A stretch of 64,000 bases of DNA from Asterias rubens. Taxonomy: Eukaryota > Echinodermata > Asteroidea > Forcipulatida > Asteriidae. Below the pieces are notes generated by a model. It had not been told where the DNA came from, did not search any database, and worked only from the letters and a program-made list of their open reading frames with translations. The DNA is taken from positions 13,291,195 through 13,355,194 of the forward strand of contig NC_047068.1 in NCBI RefSeq assembly GCF_902459465.1, read 5' to 3'. This document shows positions 1 to 33,413 of the stretch, piece by piece; within the stretch, counting starts at the first letter, position 1, and every line of letters starts with the position of its first letter. A program made the position numbers and the translations under genes.

Positions 1-112
1 TCAGACTATTGGCATTGCTCCTAGGTAAGAAGCACCATGAAATTTGGACTGGGTAATGGATTTTAGTTGTTTGATTCATTGTACCTAAGAATATGTCTCT
101 CTGTTTTGCAAG

Positions 113-14820
<14,708 letters not shown>

Positions 14821-14905
14821 ACCTTTGGAATCACTATTACACATCAAGGCCCAATTTCACAGCACTGCTTAATGGTTTAGCAAATATTCATACTTACTGT
14901 TATAG

Positions 14906-15065
14906 AACTGCGAAGGTCGTGGGTTCAAATTCAACCCGGTTTCAAATTTTTTTTTGAATCTCACCCGAGTATGCCTGTTTTTTTTTTTTAGAGAACTCAG
15001 TAAAGTACTGCGTATACAGTGCTAACACACAACGGTTTCGATGGGTAAAACCCCAATTTATATTC
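14906..15065 (+). mobile_element. SINE fragment (CCCGAGT family) in ACO2 3' flank
   Basis: A broken copy with GGTTCAAATTC, ATCTCACCCGAGTATGCC and a poly-T insertion, followed by GTGCTAACACACAACGG. It starts 86 bp after the ACO2 stop and so probably lies in the 3' UTR. Confidence 0.55.
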
Positions 15066-16329
15066 ATTATCTTTAGGCAAATTTCAATCTATTCCTGTAA
15101 CAGAAAAGTTTGCTATCATGGTGTAAACGGATCTGGCCGTCTTGTGTTCACCATGGATTTGTATTATCATGGAGGTACCATGGTATTATTATGTCATTTA
15201 TTTTCGTACAGAAGCACCGGAAGGTTAGCATGCCTTTTCGCACAGTAAGCATGAAATCGGTCGTTAAGCAGCGCTATGAAATTGGGCCCAAATACCTCAC
15301 AAGTTACCACAAATCACTATAAGTCACTACCAATGACATCTGTATCACAACTTGTACAAATGCAAAGTTAAATTAACAAATAAAACAAGTTGTCTACTGG
15401 ACAGCATGATCACATATAGAAGAAAAAAACGCAAAGAGATTCATCTTGATCACGCATGTTTTAGAATTTTTACTAAATAGTAAATGATTTTTTTTTTTTT
15501 AATTATAGAAAATGGACCTCAATTGACACCTTCAACTGAAAGCACGGTATTTCTTAGGCAGATATTTGTATCATCCTTTGGAATGTAGTGTGTACTGTTT
15601 CTGTTCGATACTCATATTCAGTTGAAATTTGCATATATACTGAACAGTTTGCTTGAACATGTTTGATAAAACTTCCAAAACAAAATAAAATCAACACCTG
15701 CATCTCATACACCTGTACATGTACAGTACAGTTTATACCTTGTGATTTATTTCTCCGTCATTAAATAGTTACTTTTGTCTGTTTAATGTTCTTTATTCGC
15801 AGCCGTGACACTCTACCAACTTTTGTCCGATCTTCGAATGTTTTGCCCTTAGAAGTATCAGAAGAATTGTGATTAAATAGTCTGAAAAGCATGTGTAAGT
15901 CGACCCCATGTGAGCATGTAGGTCAGCCCTTGAATTCAATCCATTTTTCCTGCTTTATATCCAAGAACCAAATATCCTGCCTGTGTATTTGTAGTCATAC
16001 TGCTGCTTCTAAGTTTGATTTGACTTGATTGAACTTCCCAAACTCAACATTTACATGCATTCTAACTTTATCTTAGTTTCAATTAGCTATGTCTGGAATT
16101 AAACTGAACAGTATGGTGTAGTATTGAAACACTGAATGTACAAAATATAAATGTATTGAAATAATCTAAAAACAGATTTAATGCCATTTGGAAATAGTTA
16201 GATATTGTGTGTGATAGTTGATATCACTAATAAGTGTGGTTTATGTTTCAAATAATATTTTAATCCATAAGCATTGATTTATATCAATTGGAGAGTGCCC
16301 CATGGTTGTCTTGACACAAACAAGTCCAG

Positions 16330-16497
16330 GCCTGTATGCTTTTTTTTGACAGGGCAAGGGCATCAATGCATTTTCTCCTTGGTAAATGGCACCCATGTAT
16401 GAGGAAATTATAAATTTCTACTGGAACATTTCAAAGGCACCAAGGCAATAACCAGGGGGCATGGAGGCCTTTGTTGCCTCCGTGAAGTACAGGCCTG
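16330..16497. repeat. CAGGCCTG-bounded dispersed repeat, copy 1
   Basis: It begins CAGGCCTGTATGCTTT and ends GTGAAGTACAGGCCTG, and contains CACCAAGGCAAT and TTTGTTGCCTCCGTGAAG. A close copy is at 34777-34964 and an inverted copy at 38656-38875. Confidence 0.65.
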
Positions 16498-16809
16498 AAC
16501 AACATCATAATATAAGTTGTCACCTTTGGTTTTAATGTGGTAGGCTAAATCCACTTCTCATTTATCATTTCCAAAGATCTTCCAAAACCATTAATCATTT
16601 TGGAACCCTTGAGATAATCTTGATTTTTAAAAAGTCTGCCGTTGTGTGATACATAACATAATGGAGAATTGTACATGAAGTAAGGTCACAGTATTAAGTA
16701 TGAACTTTCTATAAGAATGGGATGAAGTGTTTAAATACCATGTGATTGATAAACATACTACAAATTCATAAGTAATATGCTAGTGGTCTGGTCTGGGTAA
16801 ATTAGACTG

Positions 16810-16922
16810 TCTGAAGCGACGACTTCGGCTACGGCTAGATTGCGCACGTCTGCCTTTTCTTCAACACCGGCAGACGCGCTGATCTAGCCGTAGCTGTAGC
16901 CAAAGTCACCGCTTCAGACACG
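16810..16922. repeat. Hairpin repeat with GTCTGAAGC ends
   Basis: The left arm (GTCTGAAGCGACGACTTCGG onward) is largely repeated in inverted form on the right (GTAGCCAAAGTCACCGCTTC), around a CGCACGTCTGCC/GGCAGACGCG centre. It has the structure of a small MITE. Confidence 0.6.
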
Positions 16923-18158
16923 GCCTTATACTACTTATTAACATGTAGAATGGTACCCAAGGCAGCCTTAGATATCATACTACAACTTAATAAGTAATTT
17001 TCATGGGTTATTTCGGTACCAAAGTACAAAGATTGCAGTGTTAATAGGGAGCAGTAATTACTACCAAAATATGTCCATAAATTTGTTTAAGGTTGAATGC
17101 AATGCTTTTCCAGGCTACTGGAATTTGTTACCAATGAATTAGACATGTTGATAATAAATTATTTGAGATCATATTTACTAGTTTGAATGTTTGTTGTATG
17201 TTTGATGTGAAGAGCAATGAGATCTGTGGTCATTTGCTGAAAACTACTCGAGAAGTGTGTGCTTAAGTTGAATTATGCATTCAAGATGTCAAATCTTGGG
17301 TTTGTCCAAAAAATCGCTCCGAATATGTTATAATAGTTCCAAGGTTGGAGACTTGTTTTAAGTTGAAACACAATGGTTTATTGAGTAACTGTAAAACTGG
17401 TTGTGTGACATACACTGGGCTTTACTAGCATATAGCTGAGTGTAGACTTGTACAAGTCCTTCGTAACAATTATCACAACAAATGACTCCAAAATAGATCT
17501 TACTTTTAAGATCTCACTTCACAAAAAATATTTCTTCGCCACCTTTACATATTGACCAGTCCGTCATTGAACCATCTGAATTTGCCTTTAACCTCTGTAA
17601 TTATGGATTCTTCATTGTGCATGTAGACATGTTGATAATGTTTGTAAAGCAGATCTCATGGCTATCCCAAAAATGGCACAGATTGGCCACTACCTGGATG
17701 AAGCTACTACTCTTCGTCTTGTTTATACCTTTTGAAAATGCGCAAAACAATTTATGAATTGGAGATAAGAAATTGGGAAATTTCAGAATAGGGAAGTGTT
17801 TTTGCCAAAGTATGCAAAATCAAATTGCACATAAAGATGGACGTCACTACAATCTGTTAAGAACTAAGATGCTGTTTATTTCTGATATACCTCGCCAGAT
17901 TACTTACATGCATAACAAAAAATAGCTGGGTAATAACATCAAATACCCAGATAAAGTTAAACTCATCAATTGCCTTATAAGTAATGAGTAGGCCTACATA
18001 TTTTATTTTAATGTATCCAACCTAGAACTGTATTCAGTTCCAAGGATATTCTAAACCATTGATCATTTGGAACCCTTGTGTCAATCTTGATTTTAAAAAA
18101 GTCTGTTGTTTTTGATACATAATGAAGCAGTGTACATTCAGTAAGTGTTCTTACTCCA

Positions 18159-18477
18159 TTAAAGGCACTGGACACGTTTGTTAGGGAATTGTCAAAGACC
18201 AGTATTCTCTCTTGGTGTATCCCAACAATGCAATAAAACAACAAATCTGTGAAAATTTTGACTTAATTGGTCATCAAAGTTGCAAGAGAATAATGCAAAA
18301 ATAAAAGGCTTCAGGCCTAAAGTCTTTTATTATATAGATGAGAAATTACCGCTTTTTCACAAACTAGGTTACTTCAGAGGGAGGCGATTCTGTTTATACA
18401 ACAGCTCTCCATTGCTTGTTACCAAGTAATTTGTTATGCTAACAAATATTTTGACTAATTACAAAAAGGCCTTTAAA
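18159..18477 (-). mobile_element. TTAA-bounded MITE, copy 4 (diverged)
   Basis: An internally shortened copy in reverse orientation that abuts copy 5, sharing or nearly sharing the TTAA between them. Confidence 0.75.
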
Positions 18478-18854
18478 GACACTGGACACTATTGGTAATT
18501 GTCAAAGACCAGTATTCTCACTTGGTGTATCTAAACATATGCATAAAATAACAAGCCTGTGACAATTTGAGCTCAATTGGTCTACGAAATTGCGAGATAA
18601 CTATGAAAGAAAAAACACTTTTGTCACACGAAGATGTGTGCTTCAGATGCTTGATTTCGAGACCTCAAAATCTAATTCTGAGGTCTCACAATCAAATCTG
18701 TGGAGAAAACTTCTTTCTCGAAAACTACATCACTTCAGAGGGAGCCGTTTCTCACAATGTTTCACAATCAACCTCTTCCTATTACTTGTTACCAAGTAAG
18801 GTTTTGTGCTAATAATTATTTTGAGTAATTACCAGTAGTGTCCACTGCCTTTAA
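18474..18854 (-). mobile_element. TTAA-bounded MITE, copy 5
   Basis: A full-length reverse copy ending 135 bp from the BRAT1 stop codon, so probably inside the BRAT1 3' UTR or just beyond it. It has TTAA ends and the GAGACCTCA/TGAGGTCTC centre. Confidence 0.85.
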
Positions 18855-18989
18855 ATCGCTGTAACAATCGGGCTCCTGATAAATTCAAGGTGATAAAATT
18901 GAAGAATTCTAGCTTAGTTGATAGATTACTACCAACTATGACATACATGAAGCCTAACAGCAGTCGTAAGGAGGAGAGACAATCACCCT

Positions 18990-28467
<9,478 letters not shown>

Positions 28468-29526
28468 CTACATTATAAGTTCAATGAGAATTCCAATTAA
28501 AAAACAAGACATGGGATGAGAGAAAAGTCCTTACTAATTGAGGTTGGAACCCAATACCCCAGACACTCCGGGCAGGGGTGATCCCGGGCAGGTGATTGGC
28601 TTACGGTCCCATAGTTTCACGCGTGCGCCCATCCAGCCACACTGCGGTAATCTTCCAATTTTCTGAAGCAGCACTTTAAAGGAAGAAGAAGGTGCTCTAC
28701 CAACTATAAGCTATATGATGAGGCACAGCAGTATACTCCTTCAGGTTTTCCCTATCATACCTATATAAGAACCACATTTTTCTCTTGATGGATGCGCAAC
28801 TGTGGGCAAAGACCAAAGTAACGCGCACACTCCATGGTATGTTGTGGTTCTTACAAACTTATAATGTAATTTGAGCTGGTACTGTAGCCTGTTTCATGCT
28901 AAACAATACTGTTAGACTATTAGTATTACTGTGCTTTGCAAGTTTGAGTGCTTGTTTTTCCAAGCTTAATGTATGAAATTTTACCCAGACTTCGACTTGG
29001 GCCTAGCCCAAGCCTAACTTAATATTTAAAACTAGCCCAGGTTGGACTCCTCCATTTTGTACTTATTATTTTTTAAATATTTGTAATTGTTAAAAAAATT
29101 GATTGTAAAAGACAAAATACTTAAAAAGAAGGTGAGACATAAATATTGTCACCTTTGTTGCCGGTCAGCCTGCAGTCAGTCAGCACGCACTAAACTGTTG
29201 AATTATGTGTGTGATGTTTGATGTGTGATGAACATGTGTGTGACCATGGAGGTGCGATTGAGGTGTGCGACCATGGAGGTGTGCGATTGAAGAAGCCTAG
29301 ACACCAGACAGAAGGAATACGCGATAAGGTGTAATCTTCGTCAACGACCGTCTGATTCACCACTCGAATAATGCACCGAGCAGTCGCTTGTTGACGAGCG
29401 TTCGCAAAACTGTGTGTCCATTGAGCTATTTTAGTCTGGTTACGTGACACATCACAGAGAGCAGTTCATTACAGAGCTCGATCGACGTTTTGTTTGCAGT
29501 GGTCATTTTTTATTTCAGATTTCATA
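28468..29526. promoter_or_regulatory. Head-to-head BRAT1/PEF1 intergenic region, probable divergent promoter
   Basis: About 1.06 kb separate the first BRAT1 exon I can define (upper edge 28467) and the PEF1 ATG (29527). The PEF1-proximal 350 bp are less AT-rich than the flanking introns and contain GGTTACGTGACACATCAC, a CRE/E-box-like site. No TATA box was seen. A BRAT1 5' UTR exon probably lies here, because 28467 is preceded by an acceptor-like AG on the minus strand. Shared promoter use is inference from layout. Confidence 0.4.
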
Positions 29527-32500
29527 ATGTGGGGAAATCAGCAGACGCCATACAACCCAAATCAAGTGAGTTGAGCGTTTTAGTTTTTAGCTGTAAAAAT
29601 GCATTCCCAGGTACAGCTGTAATTTACAGTTGACAAATAACCAAGTACAGTTACACAATTCTACATCCCTTCGAAATTGTTGGAGTATGTTGGGCGCAAT
29701 CTTTGAAGATGGCCATTTTTCAAATTTGCGCAAATTGCCCCATTTTTACGGCGCAAACTTTATATTCCTTGCATGATTTTAAAGTTTGCATGGGGTGGCT
29801 TGGGCGCAAACTTTGAACACCGCGCGATCTTTGTCATTCAAGCGTTCACCAATTGTTGTGAATGGAGAGCTAGCTCTACATGGGGGCTGGTCATCTCGCC
29901 ACCTAGCAAGCTCGCCACCAACAAAGTCGCCCCCTAACCGGCTCGCCCCGAGTTGTTACAAAGTCGCCCCCTGACAATGTCGCCCCCAAACAATGTCGCC
30001 CCCCCCTAGCAAAGTCGCCCCCTGACAATGTCGCCACCAGCCAATGTCACCCCCTAGCAAAGTCGCCCCCAGAAAATAGTTAAGGGTTAGGGTTAGGGTT
30101 AGGGCATAGGCAGGTTCTATTTGGGTAACTTTCTGTATGGCGCCACCACTTTTTCACTCATTTTTACAAAAAGGGATATCTCATTGAGGTTAATTAAATA
30201 CAATATTATTTCATATCGAATGAAAAAGTGGTGGCGCCATACGGAAACTTTTCCTTCTATTTCTATGGGTTAGGGTTAGGGTTAGGGTTAGGGTTAGGGG
30301 TTTAAGGGTTAGGGTTAGGGTGAGGGTTAGACCTTCCACAAGCACATTACTTCATACGGAATTTTTTCTGAAAATGTTTTAACTATATTTTTTTACCATA
30401 ATTATTGTAGCCTTAATTATTTTCCGAACAACATCTGGCGGCGACTTTGCTAGGGGGCGACATTGGCAGGGGGCGACATTGTCAGGGGGCGACTTTGCTA
30501 GGGGGCGACATTGTTTGGGGGCGACATTGTTTGGGGGCGACATTGCCAGGGGGCGACTTTGTTTCAACCCGGGGCGAGCCGGGTAGGGGGCGACTTTGTT
30601 GGTGGCGAGCTTGTCAGGTGGCGAGATGACCAGCATTCCTATGTATGAACACAATTTGAATGCTGGTCGACGTTAATAAAATCATTGACAACAAATTTAA
30701 ATTTTGTGCATGGAGTTTATTATTAATTGATGGCGCTTTTACTCAAGCAGACTATAACTATAAGTAGGCTTTACTTGATATTCTTTCCGATTATTATTAA
30801 GCCATTATATTACCGAAAGAATCCTTAACTATTTTCTGGGGGCTTCTTTGCTAGGGGGTGACATTGGCTGGGGGCGACATTGTCGGGGGCGACTTTGCTA
30901 GTGGGGGAAAAGTTTCCATATGGCGCCACCACTTTTTCATTCGATATGAAATAATATAGTATCTAATTTACCTCAATGAGATATCCCTTTTTGTAAAAAT
31001 GAGTGAAAAAGTGGTGGCGCCATACGGAAAGTTATCCCTAGTGTAGTGGGCAACATTGTCAGGGGGCGACTTTGTAACAACTCGGGGCGAGCCGGTTAGG
31101 GGGTGACTTTGCAGGGGGCGACTTTGTTGGTGGCGAGCTTGCTAGGTGGCGAGATGACCAGCCTCCGACAATTTACCTGAATAGTTTAAAAATAAAAGGG
31201 TAAACTGGACAGGATTTGTATTAATGTCTGAAGCGGTTCTTTCGTTACAAAACTTGGAGAATGTTGTAAAAACACGAACTGAGTGATAACAAAAATTAAA
31301 ATATTGGTCAAGTTATCAATCAAATTCAAAATAGTTTTTTTTTTTTACGAAGTAAGGATACAGCTTAGACCCAGTTACTGGGAGTGACTTAGACCCAGTT
31401 ACTGGGAGTGACTTAGACCCAGTTACTGGGAACTCCTTTTTTCCAAAATTTGTTATACTTTATTTTTTTTTTGACGACCGAAAATGACATTAAATAGGTC
31501 TAGAATCTAGATAGATGCGGCTGGGGATCGCCGATGGTAGATTCCCTGAAAGTGAAACTCCCGGGGAGGACGGACCCATGCAGTTAACTAAGGCGGATAA
31601 ACTGGTGACGACGTGCGGAAAATTATCAAATTTTCCCAGCAAAACTCCTCGCACAGACCGATGCAATGATAAACAGCGATGGCGTCAGGGCGCCTGAATA
31701 GTCTTTTAGAGCATACACTGTGTGTACATGTAGTTTGTAGGTCAGTCCTTGAAGTACTCAATAAAATATTCCTACTTTTTTTCCCCAAAACCAAATATCA
31801 TGCCTGATTATATATGCACCACTTGTTTGATTTCAGGGCTATGGAGCTCAGCAGCACCCACCACCCCAACAGGGATATGGACAACCTCAACAATACGCAC
31901 CACCACCACAACAGCAATATGGAGCTCCTCAATACAGACCTCAACAGCAGCATCCACAACAAGCCTATAATCCACACCAGCAGCAACAGCAGCAGCAGCA
32001 GCAGCGTGGGTATCAACAGTACGGAGCCCCACCTGGGGGAGCAGTACCTCCTGGTGGAGACCCTACTCTCTGGCATTGGTTTCAGGTAAGCTGTTCAGCA
32101 GAGTGTAGGTTTGAGTCCCTGTTGTGACCTCAACAGCATCCACCACAAGCCTATAATCCACACCAGCAGCAGCAGCAGCAGCAGCATGGGTATCAACAGT
32201 ACGGAGCCCCACCTGGGGGAGCAGTACCTCCTGGTGGAGATCCTACTCTCTGGCATTGGTTTCAGGTAAGCTGTTCAGCAGAGTGTGGGTTTGAGTCCCT
32301 GTTGTGACCTCAACAGCATCCACCACAAGCCTATAATCCACACCAGCAGCAGCAGCATGGGTATCAACAGTACGGAGCCCCACCTGGGGGAGCAGTACCT
32401 CCTGGTGGAGACCCTACTCTCTGGCATTGGTTTCAGGTAAGCTGTTCAGCAGAGTGTGGGTTTGAGTCCCTGTTGTGACCTCAACAGCATCCACCACAAG

Positions 32501-33381
32501 CCTATAATCCACACCAGCAGCAGCAGCATGGGTATCAACAGTACGGAGCCCCACCTGGGGGAGCAGTACCTCCTGGTGGAGAGCCTACTCTCTGGCATTG
32601 GTTTCAGGTAAGCTGTTCAGCAAAGTGTGGGTTTGAGTCCCTGTTGTGACCTCAACAGCATCCACAACAAGCCTATAATCCACACCAGCAGCAGCAGCAT
32701 GGGTATCAACAGTACGGAGCCCCACCTGGGGGAGCAGTACCTCCTGGTGGAGATCCTACTCTCTGGCATTGGTTTCAGGTAAGCTGTTCAGCAGAGTGTG
32801 GGTTTGAGTCCCTGTTGTGACCTCAACAGCATCCACCACATGCCTATAATCCACACCAGCAGCAGCAGCATGGGTATCAACAGTACGGAGCCCCACCTGG
32901 GGGAGCAGTACCTCCTGGTGGAGAGCCTACTCTCTGGCATTGGTTTCAGGTAAGCTGTTCAGCAAAGTGTGGGTTTGAGTCCCTGTTGTGACCTCAACAG
33001 CATCCACAACAAGCCTATAATCCACACCAGCAGCAGCAGCATGGGTATCAACAGTACGGAGCCCCACCTGGGGGAGCAGTACCTCCTGGTGGAGATCCTA
33101 CTCTCTGGCATTGGTTTCAGGTAAGCTGTTCAGCAGAGTGTGGGTTTGAGTCCCTGTTGTGACCTCAACAGCATCCACAACAAGCCTATAATCCACACCA
33201 GCAGCAACAGCAACAGCAGCAGCAGCATGGGTATCAACAGTACGGAGCCCCACCTGGGGGAGCAGTACCTCCTGGTGGAGATCCTACTCTCTGGCATTGG
33301 TTTCAGGTAAGCTGTTCAGCAAAGTGTGGGTTTGAGTCCCTGTTGTGACCTCAACAGCATCCACAACAAGCCTATAATCCA

Positions 33382-33413
<32 letters not shown>

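Larger units (their letters stand above)
14821..18158. other. Convergent intergenic region between ACO2 and BRAT1
   Basis: About 4.2 kb separate the two stop codons, and this is the left part. It holds the ACO2 3' UTR, a SINE fragment, a CAGGCCTG-bounded repeat (16330-16497) and a hairpin (16810-16922). It also holds a roughly 110-bp stretch at 16567-16690 that recurs at 18038-18165. I see no further coding exon: the open frames are short and lack acceptor/donor pairs. Confidence 0.7.
29886..30634. mobile_element. Palindromic element built of GTCGCCCCC units
   Basis: The ends are inverted repeats: GCTGGTCATCTCGCCACCTA on the left and its inverse, GGTGGCGAGATGACCAGC, on the right. Each arm is an array of 15-19 bp units (for example AAAGTCGCCCCCTGAC, AATGTCGCCCCC). 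The AT-richer centre contains two TTAGGG tracts and a 132-bp MITE. The arms translate as pseudo-proteins in several frames, which I do not regard as genes. It lies in PEF1 intron 1. Confidence 0.75.

Noticed and set aside
30379-30654. Pro-rich 91-aa frame with SPPDNVAP repeats
   Set aside because: It is a by-product of GTCGCC tandem units, which stay open in several frames. There is no start context or homology.
31814-32089. His/Asn/Ser-rich frame overlapping PEF1 exon 2
   Set aside because: It is a shifted frame over CAG repeats. The PEF1 frame is supported by homology and splice phase.
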